From the NCBI GenBank assembly GCA_937891425.1, contig CALAGD010000051.1, positions 1 through 64,000 on the forward strand: DNA of 64,000 nt, written 5' to 3'. Positions within the stretch are counted from its first letter, which is position 1. Every line of letters begins with the position of its first letter. A program made the position numbers and the translations under genes. This DNA comes from an uncultured Pigmentiphaga sp. Lineage in GTDB: Bacteria; Pseudomonadota; Gammaproteobacteria; Burkholderiales; Burkholderiaceae_B. Shown in pieces: positions 7,804 to 16,203 of the stretch. The notes below the pieces were generated by a model. It saw only the letters and a list, made by a program, of their open reading frames with translations. It was not told the DNA's origin and searched no databases.

Positions 7804-8532
7804 ATGATCCGCATGACAGAAAAATCAGGCAGGACGGCAGTACCGCTGCTCGCCCCGCTACTCGTCGGCGTGACAATACTGGCTGCCACCGCCAGCGTAC
7901 GCGCCGACGGCACTGCCGACCTGCTCGCCAACGGTGAGCGGTACAGGGTCGAATTCACGGGCAAACAGGTGCGCATCGAGTCGACCAAACGTCGCGGTCT
8001 GTACATGCTCGCGCACGATGAGTCGCTCTACGCCGTATCGCAGGTTCAGGGACGGCCCCTGGTGATGGAAGGACGCGCCATCATCAACCTGTTGGCGGCA
8101 GCGGGCGCGGGCGCCGCAACCCGTAACCATCCGGACGACCTCGTTCGGTTCGGCGAGCTCAGGCGCACCAGCCGCCGCGAAACCGTAGCGGGCATCCATG
8201 GCGAGGTGTACACCCTGGAGTTCTGGACCCGCAAGGGAGAACATCGCACGGTCGACATCGTGCTCTCCAGCGACCCTGACATCGTGCAGCTGACCGGCGC
8301 CATGGGCAACATCGCCCTCGCCCTGCAACAGACCCTCGGCACCGATACCCAGGGAGCGCAAGAGCTCATCCATGCCCTGCAACAACGGGGCCTGGGCGTA
8401 CTGCGTGCAGGCCCTGACATCCGGCTTGTCGGCATCGACCGCGCAACCCCGCCGGCCGACCGTTTCCGTCTTCCCGCCCAACCGGTGGCGCTGCCCGACC
8501 TGCGCTCACTGTTGCCGGGGCTGCAACGCTGA
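7804..8532 (+). CDS. Secreted protein of unknown function
   Basis: I do not recognise this 242-residue product. It starts with a basic segment and a hydrophobic stretch (PLLAPLLVGVTILAATASVRA) typical of a Sec signal peptide, followed by a mature part of about 210 residues. Short beta-rich segments dominate the first half (ERYRVEFTGKQVRIEST, GLYMLAHDESLYAVSQ), followed by GIHGEVYTLEFWTRKG and a helix-like tail rich in Gln and Leu. This resembles small periplasmic or envelope proteins that bind lipids or sit at the membrane, but that is only an impression. The start could also be the ATG three codons later; neither has a clear Shine-Dalgarno. Its last 27 bases overlap the 3' end of the convergent pilT-like gene. 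Confidence 0.6.
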   Translation: MIRMTEKSGRTAVPLLAPLLVGVTILAATASVRADGTADLLANGERYRVEFTGKQVRIESTKRRGLYMLAHDESLYAVSQVQGRPLVMEGRAIINLLAAAGAGAATRNHPDDLVRFGELRRTSRRETVAGIHGEVYTLEFWTRKGEHRTVDIVLSSDPDIVQLTGAMGNIALALQQTLGTDTQGAQELIHALQQRGLGVLRAGPDIRLVGIDRATPPADRFRLPAQPVALPDLRSLLPGLQR

Positions 8533-9072
8533 GTGCTCCGACGACCCGCTGGCGGCACGCAAACGGGCAAGCTGCTGTCGCACACGGGCGACGTAGCGCA
8601 GTTGGCGTTCGGGCGTGCGCGCATTGTAGGCACCCACCGCGCGCCATACCGGGCCGTGACGCCTGATGTTGTCGGCCAGTATCCACGCGCCCACATAGGC
8701 CGAGATGCAGGGATCGAACAGGTCCTGTTCGCGGATACTCCACCGTGCCAGGCGCGGCAGCCACGAGGAGTTGATCTGCATCAGGCCGATGTCGCGCGAG
8801 CCATCGGCGTTTGCCTGGTTGAGAGCACGGGGATCAAGTCCCGACTCGACCGTGGCAATGGCATGGAGAAGGTCGGCATCCACCCGGTGGTATTCGGCGG
8901 CACGGAGCAAGCAGGCGTGTACTTCATCGCGCGCAGCTGTCTGCGCCTCCCCCGCAGAGACCGACGCGCAATGCAGAACGCTGCCCAGCAGGAGCGCTCC
9001 GGCCAGGGGTGCCACACCCAGCAGCCGGACTACACGACGATGCCCGCGCACGGGCATGTGCGACTCACACAT
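8506..9072 (-). CDS. pilT: Lytic transglycosylase of the pilus locus (PilT/VirB1/IagB-like)
   Basis: Soluble lytic transglycosylase that would open peptidoglycan for pilus passage. The 188-residue protein has an N-terminal hydrophobic signal (LLGVAPLAGALLLGSVLHCASVSAG) and the SLT domain motifs: catalytic Glu in IATVESGLDPRALN, DIGLMQINSSWL, and AYVGAWILADNIRRHGPVWRAVGAYNA. The name follows the R64 type IVb pilus, where PilT is a transglycosylase, not the retraction ATPase of type IVa systems. The start at 9072 overlaps the pilV stop by 8 nt; the ATG at 9057 is an alternative. It is the last gene of the pilus operon and overlaps the tail of the convergent gene by 27 bases. Confidence 0.85.
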   Translation of the reverse strand: MCESHMPVRGHRRVVRLLGVAPLAGALLLGSVLHCASVSAGEAQTAARDEVHACLLRAAEYHRVDADLLHAIATVESGLDPRALNQANADGSRDIGLMQINSSWLPRLARWSIREQDLFDPCISAYVGAWILADNIRRHGPVWRAVGAYNARTPERQLRYVARVRQQLARLRAASGSSEHSALQPRQQ

Positions 9073-10261
9073 GTCGACACCCATAAATCGCATAGGCGCG
9101 TGCGTCCGGGCCAGCACGGCTGAGATCCACGCTGGGACCGCCCGCACCCGCACCCTGCCGCACGCGGATGCGGCTGTCATCCGTGCTGTACAGGGTGCCG
9201 TCCAGCGTTCCGCTCACCGTCACATTGCCGCCCTGGCCCACCGTGCCGGCGCCCGAGACGGTCCCCCGCAACGTTCCGCGCACGTCGATGTCTCCCCCAT
9301 CCAGTGTCACATCAACCACCTGCAGACCGAGCTGCAGGAATCCTTGCACCCCTTCCGGGCAGCTGGGCAGCGGCAGCGCGGCACCGTTGCGGAGATCGCC
9401 CGCTACCCCCTGCACCACGTAGCGGGTGAGCTCGAACCACACCCCGGTCTGGCAGACCGCAAGCAGCTGACTGGCGGTCTGCGCGTAAACGCCTTCCACA
9501 GGGCAACTGTCTCCCGGAGCAACTCCGGTTGCCAGATGCAACCCACTGCGCGTCGTAACCGTGCCCGACACCTCCAGTGCGTTACGCAAATGCACGGGCC
9601 GTGTCTCTCCATGCCTCACGAATTGATGGAACATTGTTGCATCCAGAGAAGCGGAAACGGCAACGATGCCGGGCACTGCACCCGCCGGGTTCGGCGCATC
9701 AAACACCGCGCCCCGGATACGTTCGGGATTGTTGGGTGGTGCATGGCCACCGTAACCCTGCGCGGCCAGCATGAATGTGCCAACCAGATCGGGACGGTGT
9801 CCCTCTTCCCCGGTAGCACGCATGGGCTCACTGGTATGCACCAGGGCACGTATCTGGCAGTCGTGGCCCGGGCATGCACCATCGCGCCAGATACGTATGC
9901 GCACTTCTCCGCCATACGGAGGCCGCTGCGGAAAGCCTGGCTCCAGGAAGCCGGACACGCCCGGCCCTGCCGGCGCGGTAAGGTCCGCAACCCCGATATC
10001 CAGGGGCATGGGCCGTGCCAGGTATGTTGGAGGGGTGACGGTTTCATCTTCGAGCGTCAGGTAGTCGAAGTATTGCACCAGCAGTTTCTGCACGGCTCCC
10101 CGTACGGTCAACATGTAGCTTGCGGTGGCACGGGCGCCGGCGTCCTGAGCTTCCGCGGTCAGGCGGGAGGCCATCCAGATGGCGCCCAGTGTCAGCAACG
10201 CGGCGCCAATCGCCAGCTCGGCCAGCATGAACCCGCGCATTACGGCAGGATGACGACGCAT
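9065..10261 (-). CDS. pilV: PilV-like type IVb minor pilin / pilus-tip adhesin
   Basis: 398-residue protein with a prepilin-like N-terminus: a short basic leader of 10 residues (MRRHPAVMRG), cleavage after Gly10, then FMLAELAIGAALLTLGAIWMAS with Glu at mature position 5. The body resembles the constant region of R64-type PilV. The second half contains GDSCPVEG...LLAVCQTGVWFEL, the cysteine-bearing segment typical of PilV tips. The C-terminus has a Gly/Thr-rich repeating beta pattern (TLDGGDIDVRGTLRGTVSGA..VTVSGTLDGTL). It starts 5 nt after the pilS stop. In plasmids the C-terminus is switched by a shufflon; here there are no flanking recombinase or inverted repeats, so the tip appears fixed. 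Confidence 0.85.
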   Translation of the reverse strand: MRRHPAVMRGFMLAELAIGAALLTLGAIWMASRLTAEAQDAGARATASYMLTVRGAVQKLLVQYFDYLTLEDETVTPPTYLARPMPLDIGVADLTAPAGPGVSGFLEPGFPQRPPYGGEVRIRIWRDGACPGHDCQIRALVHTSEPMRATGEEGHRPDLVGTFMLAAQGYGGHAPPNNPERIRGAVFDAPNPAGAVPGIVAVSASLDATMFHQFVRHGETRPVHLRNALEVSGTVTTRSGLHLATGVAPGDSCPVEGVYAQTASQLLAVCQTGVWFELTRYVVQGVAGDLRNGAALPLPSCPEGVQGFLQLGLQVVDVTLDGGDIDVRGTLRGTVSGAGTVGQGGNVTVSGTLDGTLYSTDDSRIRVRQGAGAGGPSVDLSRAGPDARAYAIYGCRHV

Positions 10262-10266
10262 GAGGA

Positions 10267-11034
10267 TCAACGCATGGTGAAAATGAAGGTGTTCACGTCG
10301 CCTCGTGCGCAGGCCTGCTCGGCCACGAGAGGCGAGTATGCGATCGGGGTGGCGGCCAGGGCGTCTTTCGCGACCACCGTACTGGCTCCGGAGATCTCGA
10401 TGCGCTCCGCCACACGCTGCATGACCGACGCCAGTGCGGGGCAGGCGGCATCGTTGACGGCATCGAGTGTCATCGTAAAGCGGGCACCGCCATCGGCCTC
10501 CGCCACCTGGATGAGCCCGGTCGTGGTGCCGTTTCCACCCAGCCCATGTGCGACCCACGACAGGCCGTTCGCATCAACCGACAGTACGCTGGAATTGCGC
10601 ATGGCCCGTGCCAGGTTGGCCGTATCGAGGCCGGCGTAAGGCTCGCTAGTCCCCTGCCCGTTCGCCTTGGTCCGCGCCACATAGCGTTGCAGCTCCGCCC
10701 CCACACGTGGCACCTTGTTCTCCACCACGTAAGCGTTGATGGCGGGAATGCCGATGATCGACACAATCAGGATGATGGCGGTCACGATCGAGACCTCGAT
10801 CAGACTCAGCCCCCACTGACGGCGCGGGGCAGACCGTGGTTGCCGCAGAACGCGCCGAGATGCGGCGCGCTGCCTGCCTGTGCTCGAGCATGCAGCGGTA
10901 CCGGACGCGCGGGTCCGCGCGGCCAGTTCATGCTGTGGACCCTGTGCGTGCCGGGCGCATGAACGCGCCTGCGACCTGTGCCGCCTGCGCATCCAGGGGT
11001 GACCAACCACGCGCGTCTTTGCCGCAATCGACAT
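10267..11034 (-). CDS. pilS: Type IVb major pilin (PilS-like) with unusually long leader
   Basis: Prepilin of 255 residues. The cleavage site is Gly75 in RRQWG/LSLIEVSIVTAIILIVSIIGIPAINAY, with Glu at +5 and a long hydrophobic helix, as in class IV pilins. The C-terminal part carries two cysteines (CPALASVMQR and EQACARGDVN) that could form the family disulfide. The start at 11034 (MSIAAKTRV) has a perfect GGAGGAG (11041-11047) 6 nt upstream. This gives a 75-residue, arginine-rich leader, far longer than the roughly 15-30 residues usual for type IVb prepilins. The nearest in-frame alternative ATG still gives about 61 residues. It lies between pilR and pilV. Confidence 0.82.
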   Translation of the reverse strand: MSIAAKTRVVGHPWMRRRHRSQARSCARHAQGPQHELAARTRASGTAACSSTGRQRAASRRVLRQPRSAPRRQWGLSLIEVSIVTAIILIVSIIGIPAINAYVVENKVPRVGAELQRYVARTKANGQGTSEPYAGLDTANLARAMRNSSVLSVDANGLSWVAHGLGGNGTTTGLIQVAEADGGARFTMTLDAVNDAACPALASVMQRVAERIEISGASTVVAKDALAATPIAYSPLVAEQACARGDVNTFIFTMR

Positions 11035-11112
11035 CGATTTCTCCTCCATACCCGATCAATGATTGACATCCCCGTCCGGTGGACAGGGCCCTGGCAGAGC
11101 GAGCAGGCATGC

Positions 11113-12210
11113 TCAGACCGCCGCATGCCACGTCTGCATGGCGGCGCGCAGCTCGTCGAGCGCCGCGTAGTGCCACAGGACAGTGGCGATCAGCACACCG
11201 GTCGCTGAAATCAGCAAGGCCCAGCGCAACGCCGCGGCACGCCGTTCGACGTGCCGCATCAGCTGCTCCTCGACGTAGTCGCGAGCCCGCAGCAATCCCT
11301 CATCTACGCCATGCGCTGCGATCACGTCCGCGAGATACCAGCAGGTGGGCTCATCCAGCAGCCCGGTCCTGAATGTCTCGGCACCCACGACACCATCATC
11401 GATACGCTCCAGCATGCGGTTCAGGTGCCACGACTTCCAGCGGGTGGCGCCAGCGAGCTGGCTCATTACTGCGTCTCGCAGCCGTGCACCCACGTTGCCC
11501 CGCTGACGTACGGTCACGCCCAGCAGCGAGAGAAAGCGCACGCTCTGGAGGTCTCGGTACATGCGCCAGACGCCGATCCGGTCGAGCGCTTGCCGCACAC
11601 GCCCGGTCAGGTTGGGCATCGACCACCAGACCAACAGAGCGAACAGCAGTGCGGTGGCAAGAAACGGGATGAGGTAGCGTTCAAGCAGCGCCGCCACCGA
11701 GACGAGCCGCTGCGTCACCGGCCCGTGGAACTCGGGCGGTACCGAATGAAATGGCTGCAGCAGCGCCGGCACGGTGTAGGTGGGGAGGGCTGCAAGCATC
11801 ATCAGGACGATGACCCACGCGAGCCAGGCCGCGGCCATGGTTGAACGCAGGACGCGGCGCGTCCTGTCGTGCAGGCGGGCAAAGCGAGCCAGGTCGTGCA
11901 GCAGTGCCGCCAGGGCCCCGGCACCACTCAGCTGGGCGGCACGCAACAGCGCAACGTCGTCCCGTGGCAGGCTGCCGGAAAACGTCTCGGCAATGTCGCC
12001 ACCCCAGTCCTCGTGGCGGCGCGCCCAGCGCGCGGAGAGTTGGCCTCGAAGCGTGCGCCGTCCGTAGCGCCGCGCATCGTCTTCGAAGATGTCGCGCAAG
12101 GTTTTCCTGCCCTCGAGCTGAGTCATCAGCATGGCAAGATATTCGTAATAGGCGGCGCGCTGGCTGCGAAACCTCCACCGCGCCATGACCGTTTGCACCG
12201 ACGTGAGCAT
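11113..12210 (-). CDS. pilR: Type IVb pilus inner-membrane platform protein (PilR, GspF family)
   Basis: Polytopic inner-membrane protein of 365 residues that anchors the assembly machine. Two GspF-type halves are visible. The first has a helical cytoplasmic region (YYEYLAMLMTQLEGRKTLRDIFEDDAR) and two membrane segments (AAWLAWVIVLMMLAALPTY; YLIPFLATALLFALLVWWSM). The second has the region RFLSLLGVTVRQRGNVGARLRDAV and a C-terminal membrane segment (ALLISATGVLIATVLWHYAA). The ATG follows the pilQ stop codon directly (TGAATG), so it should be translated by coupling. Confidence 0.88.
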   Translation of the reverse strand: MLTSVQTVMARWRFRSQRAAYYEYLAMLMTQLEGRKTLRDIFEDDARRYGRRTLRGQLSARWARRHEDWGGDIAETFSGSLPRDDVALLRAAQLSGAGALAALLHDLARFARLHDRTRRVLRSTMAAAWLAWVIVLMMLAALPTYTVPALLQPFHSVPPEFHGPVTQRLVSVAALLERYLIPFLATALLFALLVWWSMPNLTGRVRQALDRIGVWRMYRDLQSVRFLSLLGVTVRQRGNVGARLRDAVMSQLAGATRWKSWHLNRMLERIDDGVVGAETFRTGLLDEPTCWYLADVIAAHGVDEGLLRARDYVEEQLMRHVERRAAALRWALLISATGVLIATVLWHYAALDELRAAMQTWHAAV

Positions 12211-14022
12211 TCAGGTCACCCACGGTTGCACCGCCACGCGACGTGTCACGGGGAATGCTGTGTCCGGGCCGACATCCAGCGGGCGAAACCGGGCTTCTAT
12301 GTCACGCGGGTCGATCTCACCCTGCAAGACCTTGTATATGGCACATTCCAGAGCCGTCTTGCCGTACATGTCGGGTTCATCGAAATGGCTGCGACGTTTG
12401 CCGGCGAGGTGCCGGCGCTGGCGGATGGCGTCGCCGCGGCGCACGTTGCGCAGGAACTCGTCGTCACGCGCAGGCTCGATCATCTCCGCAACCACCGTGC
12501 GGCCGCAGTACCCGTACAACTCGGGCAGACTGTGGCTGCGGCAGGACTCACATCCGGCGGGGTTGCGGAAACGCATGCTCACGGGGTCGACATCGAACTG
12601 ACGTGCAAGCACCGCTGCATAGTCACACGAGTGCTTGCCGCCGGCAGCGCGCAACTCGACAGCCGACAACGCGCAGTGCGGACACAGGCGCGGAACCAGG
12701 GTCTGATAGACGAGCAGCTTGAGTATGCCCGGCGTGGCAAGAAAATCGCGCGGAATGCCGATGAAATCCGATGCGAGACGATCCGGGATGAGCATGGCCG
12801 CGCCGGCATGGACCGTGGTGTAAACGCTGATGCCGCTGCCCGCCAGATCCATGAATGCGCGGCCGGTCTCGCGATCGCGGATCTCGCCGACGAGCAGATC
12901 GTTCATGGCCGAACGCTTGATGGTGCGCAGCTTGGCCTGGAATACATCTCGCGTCTCGTCATCAACCGAGCGTGTAATAGTGTTCTGCAGGGCCCCGTCT
13001 ATGAGATATTCGACTGGATCCTCCAGCGTGATGATCTTGCGGTCGGCCGGAATCATGTTCATCAGGGTCGCGATGGTGGTCGACTTGCCCGAACCGACCA
13101 CCCCTGCAAGCACAATGGCACCACCTTCCGTTCGGCGTGCCCGATCCAGGGTTTCCACCTGTTGCGGCAGGTAACCCAGCTGCTCGAGGGAACGCAACGT
13201 CCGCGCCTCAAGCCGGAGTATTCGCAAACACACGGACGGTCCGTTGTCGGTGGCCAGAGAAGCCCAGCGCAGCAGTACAGGGGTGGTGCCGACCTGCAGT
13301 CGCAGCCGTCCCTGCTGTTCGATACGTGGATCGAATACGGCCCCATTGCCGCCCTGGATGTCCATCCAGGCAACAGCCAGTATGTCCATGAGCGTGGAGG
13401 TAGGCATGTTGGCAAATCGGGCCGGCGTTACATAACGGCCCTCGATGGTGTACTTCACCTCGGATGCGGGCTCATCCAGGGCAATGTTGATATGCAGGTC
13501 GCTGGCACCGTGCTCCACGCCCCAGCTCACCAGCTCGTGGAACGCGTCTACCAGCGACGACCGTTGCGCCTCGCCGGTACGGCTGCCGGCCCCGTCGCCG
13601 GCTGCGGAAACCTGTCCGCGGACCAGCGCAAGCAACAAGGGGGCCGGCACGACCAGCAGCGCCGGCTCGCTGACCGGATACCGTTGACTCACCTGGCGCA
13701 GCAGCTCATCGACCTGATCGCTGTCGCGCCATGCCTCAACGACCACCACCACGGCTTGCCCATCCTCGAGCAACGCCGGGCAGAACCGGTTGATGCCTGC
13801 CCCCAGATCGAACTCGTCGAACAACAGCCTGCGGATGGGTGAGCGCAGTGCTGCCAGCTCGTTGCGACTCTCGATCCTGATCCAGTGGTTCGGGACCTGC
13901 GGCTGGCTAGCGCCGGGCCCGGAGCGGAGACCTCCCGTGAGGGGACCAGCAGCCTTGGTACGAGCGACGCGACTCAGCGGGAACCGGCGCGCCGCCGCAC
14001 GTGAAAATTGAGGAAAGACCAC
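12211..14022 (-). CDS. pilQ: Type IVb pilus assembly ATPase (PilQ, GspE/VirB11 superfamily)
   Basis: Cytoplasmic hexameric ATPase that powers pilin polymerisation; 603 residues. Motifs in order: Walker A GVVGSGKST (about residue 310), an Asp-box region with TLEDPVEY, Walker B LLVGEIRDRETG, the TTVHA histidine segment, and four cysteines near the C-terminus (CPHC and CESC) of the GspE zinc type. Note that in R64 nomenclature PilQ is the ATPase, not the secretin. The GTG at 14022 is chosen because AAGGAGG lies 4-5 nt upstream; the open frame begins at a TTG overlapping the pilP stop. It is directly abutted by pilR. Confidence 0.93.
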   Translation of the reverse strand: MVFPQFSRAAARRFPLSRVARTKAAGPLTGGLRSGPGASQPQVPNHWIRIESRNELAALRSPIRRLLFDEFDLGAGINRFCPALLEDGQAVVVVVEAWRDSDQVDELLRQVSQRYPVSEPALLVVPAPLLLALVRGQVSAAGDGAGSRTGEAQRSSLVDAFHELVSWGVEHGASDLHINIALDEPASEVKYTIEGRYVTPARFANMPTSTLMDILAVAWMDIQGGNGAVFDPRIEQQGRLRLQVGTTPVLLRWASLATDNGPSVCLRILRLEARTLRSLEQLGYLPQQVETLDRARRTEGGAIVLAGVVGSGKSTTIATLMNMIPADRKIITLEDPVEYLIDGALQNTITRSVDDETRDVFQAKLRTIKRSAMNDLLVGEIRDRETGRAFMDLAGSGISVYTTVHAGAAMLIPDRLASDFIGIPRDFLATPGILKLLVYQTLVPRLCPHCALSAVELRAAGGKHSCDYAAVLARQFDVDPVSMRFRNPAGCESCRSHSLPELYGYCGRTVVAEMIEPARDDEFLRNVRRGDAIRQRRHLAGKRRSHFDEPDMYGKTALECAIYKVLQGEIDPRDIEARFRPLDVGPDTAFPVTRRVAVQPWVT

Positions 14023-14036
14023 ATCGCCTCCTTGCG

Positions 14037-14693
14037 TCAATTCAGACCCGGCAACGGTGCCGACAACGGCCCATCGGCAGACCGCCCTCGCACGGCGGTA
14101 CCGGGGCGCACGGTTCCATCATGCATGCGCGGCTGGTAGCACGCGGTTCGCAGCGGCCCGCTGCCCTTGCGCAATACCACGCACGTATCCACGATACGGA
14201 CCAAGCGGTACTCGTTGCGACTGCCCTGTCCGCCGTATGGCAACGTTGCGCCTGGCCGGTACTCCTTGCGCTGCCCGTTCACGGCCAGCACCGCTGTCAG
14301 TGTGTCACCATGTCCGTACAATTCGATGAGCTCGATTCGGTCCGCCATGGCACGCGCGGGAGTCCGATCCGCCGGTTTCACCTCGGGACGCGAGCCTGTC
14401 CGGCGAGACTCATAGTGCTCGAGGGCACGCCGGGTGTCCTGCATCAGCAGCTCAAGCACGCTTTCGGTGTGCTTCTCCCATGTCGCTCCGGGGCGGGCGA
14501 CAGCATCGGAAGTCCCGGCGGATAACCACGCCACCATTGAGCAGCACGCCAGGACAATACGCGTGACCGTGCCTGGCCCTGAACTCACGACAGCCCGACA
14601 CCTGACCCATGCCCGTCTCCAATAGCCAGCTTCCATCTTCTTGCAGGATGCACCTCGCAATGATGAACCGGAATCTGAAATTTGAACCAACAT
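14037..14693 (-). CDS. pilP: Type IVb pilus assembly protein PilP
   Basis: Small assembly protein of 218 residues. A hydrophobic segment (TRIVLACCSMVAWLSAG) lies about 43 residues from the chosen start. The C-terminal domain carries the PilP signature: IELIELYGHGDTLTAVLAVNGQRKEYRPGATLPYGG, then YRLVRIVDTCVVLRKG. The start at 14693 is preferred because AGGAA (14701-14705 on the opposite strand) is well spaced and it falls 14 nt after the pilO stop. Later starts (14636, or a GTG at 14588) would give a more conventional signal peptide, so the N-terminus is uncertain. It probably links secretin PilN to the inner-membrane parts. Confidence 0.8.
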   Translation of the reverse strand: MLVQISDSGSSLRGASCKKMEAGYWRRAWVRCRAVVSSGPGTVTRIVLACCSMVAWLSAGTSDAVARPGATWEKHTESVLELLMQDTRRALEHYESRRTGSRPEVKPADRTPARAMADRIELIELYGHGDTLTAVLAVNGQRKEYRPGATLPYGGQGSRNEYRLVRIVDTCVVLRKGSGPLRTACYQPRMHDGTVRPGTAVRGRSADGPLSAPLPGLN

Positions 14694-14706
14694 ATTGCAT
14701 TTCCTG

Positions 14707-16203
14707 TCAGGAGCTGAATGTTTCGGCGTCATCCGCCTCATCTGGCGCCCGCCACTCGATCACCCGCCCACGCAGCGTTGCTGTCAACGCGCTGGCCCTC
14801 AGACCGGGCCGCACCCCCGGTGAGAGCTGTACATTGACCTCTTCCCACTTGATGCGTCGGGTCAGCTCCGGGCCCAGCAATGCAACGAAACGCATTGGCC
14901 CCTGTAACGTGATGGAACGCGCCTGCAACTGCGGCAAAGTTCGCGGACGCGGCGGCACCAGGCCCTCACCGGTGCGCGGCGGGATCATGGGAATGGGTCT
15001 GGGTGCGTCGATACGGATGCTGCCAAGCAGGGGTCGGAGCGCCTGCAAGGCGTCGGCGTCGATGATCATGCCGGGCGCAGTTTCCCGCAACGCATGAAGG
15101 TCGATGGGATGCCGTTGCACTTCGACCTCAAAGTGTGCGACAGCTTCGTCGAGGGAGGTCCAGCGAAGCTGTGCCGAAGGCAGATCCGGCCCGGTCAGTG
15201 CCCCGGCCGAAGCACGCAGATCGTCGCGCACGTAGGTCGCACGACAATGCCAGAGGTCGCCCCGGGCCTGGCAATGGACGTGGCCAAGACGCCATCCGCG
15301 CCGGCGTACCGGCATCTGTACGATGCGCTGCCAGAGGTTTCCAAGTCCCTCATGGGTGGGCAATGCATGCTCCTGCAGGGCGTCATGGAACGCCTGCAGC
15401 CATAGGGTCTCTGCCTGCCTTTCGTCAACCTGGACGCTGTGGTGGGTATGCCCGATGTGCACGCCTGCGGGCCCGTCGGGCTGGCGCTGCAGCCAGAACA
15501 CAGTAGCGCTCGCCAGAGCCAGTACGCCCATCACGGCGGGTACGCGTACACCCACGGGGGATTTCTGCACGAGGGTGCGCGGCCCGGCGTCGCGCAGCAG
15601 GCGCGTGAGCATCGCGCGAGCCCGCTCTTCATCGCGTTGCGAACTCGCGTGTGGGCTGCTTGCATGTGCCACCAGCTCGGGCGTGTCCTCAAGCAGGTTG
15701 AGCTCCGATCCGAAACGCTCCTGTGCCTGCTCGATACATGCACGCGCGGCTACCAGATCGTCTACCACGACATCGCCCCGGTTCAGGACCTGACCATTGC
15801 GCACGATCACGACCCAATAACGACCGTCCGGCAGCATCTGCACCCAGGCGTGCGTGCCCGTGGGGTGACGGGTGGCGACAATCTGGGCCGCCGAATGCGC
15901 TTCACCGCGCCAGCCCCGCCTGGTGCCAATTCCAGCCGCCGCGGTCAGGTGCACCGTGCCGACGGACTCCGACCGGCCACCTGCATGTACCCAGTAAACC
16001 GCGCCCACCGCCCGTGCCTTCCGGCGCGCCTGCAGTGACAGATCAGTACCCAGGATGGTGTGCCATTGCATGCCGAACACAAGGTGGACGTTCCGGTCGC
16101 GCACACGCAGTGGCACGATGACCGAAGCAGGCGGACGAGCATGAGCCCGGGCAGACCAGCCAACCAGGCGACCCACGTACGACCACACGCTGGCAACACC
16201 CAT
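14707..16203 (-). CDS. pilO: Type IVb pilus accessory protein PilO (PilO2 family)
   Basis: Bitopic inner-membrane pilus protein of 498 residues. The N-terminal cytoplasmic half (about 210 residues) is followed by one membrane helix (PAVMGVLALASATVFWLQ), then a periplasmic domain with paired cysteines (VHCQARGDLWHCRATY). This matches the PilO layout of R64/PAPI-1-type pili. Its ATG shares bases with the pilN stop (TGATG), and GGAGGGG lies just upstream, so translation is coupled. Residues 165-190 resemble the ELLEDTPELVA segment of other PilO2 proteins, a reading based on general resemblance only. Confidence 0.82.
   Translation of the reverse strand: MGVASVWSYVGRLVGWSARAHARPPASVIVPLRVRDRNVHLVFGMQWHTILGTDLSLQARRKARAVGAVYWVHAGGRSESVGTVHLTAAAGIGTRRGWRGEAHSAAQIVATRHPTGTHAWVQMLPDGRYWVVIVRNGQVLNRGDVVVDDLVAARACIEQAQERFGSELNLLEDTPELVAHASSPHASSQRDEERARAMLTRLLRDAGPRTLVQKSPVGVRVPAVMGVLALASATVFWLQRQPDGPAGVHIGHTHHSVQVDERQAETLWLQAFHDALQEHALPTHEGLGNLWQRIVQMPVRRRGWRLGHVHCQARGDLWHCRATYVRDDLRASAGALTGPDLPSAQLRWTSLDEAVAHFEVEVQRHPIDLHALRETAPGMIIDADALQALRPLLGSIRIDAPRPIPMIPPRTGEGLVPPRPRTLPQLQARSITLQGPMRFVALLGPELTRRIKWEEVNVQLSPGVRPGLRASALTATLRGRVIEWRAPDEADDAETFSS

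Noticed and set aside
9065..10261. A shufflon in pilV
   Set aside because: No recombinase gene and no inverted 19-bp repeats were found beside the gene by eye.
8705..10639. A 644-codon open frame on the plus strand
   Set aside because: Antisense to pilT, pilV and part of pilS; low-complexity Arg/Ser/Ala composition and no ribosome site.
13205..13225. A further regulon-like site (ACGGAC next to GGTCCGT)
   Set aside because: The half-sites face the opposite way with different spacing, and the site is inside pilQ.
11869..13842. A 657-codon open frame on the plus strand
   Set aside because: It is fully antisense to pilQ and pilR, which have clear motifs. Long antisense frames are expected at this GC content, and the translation shows no domain.
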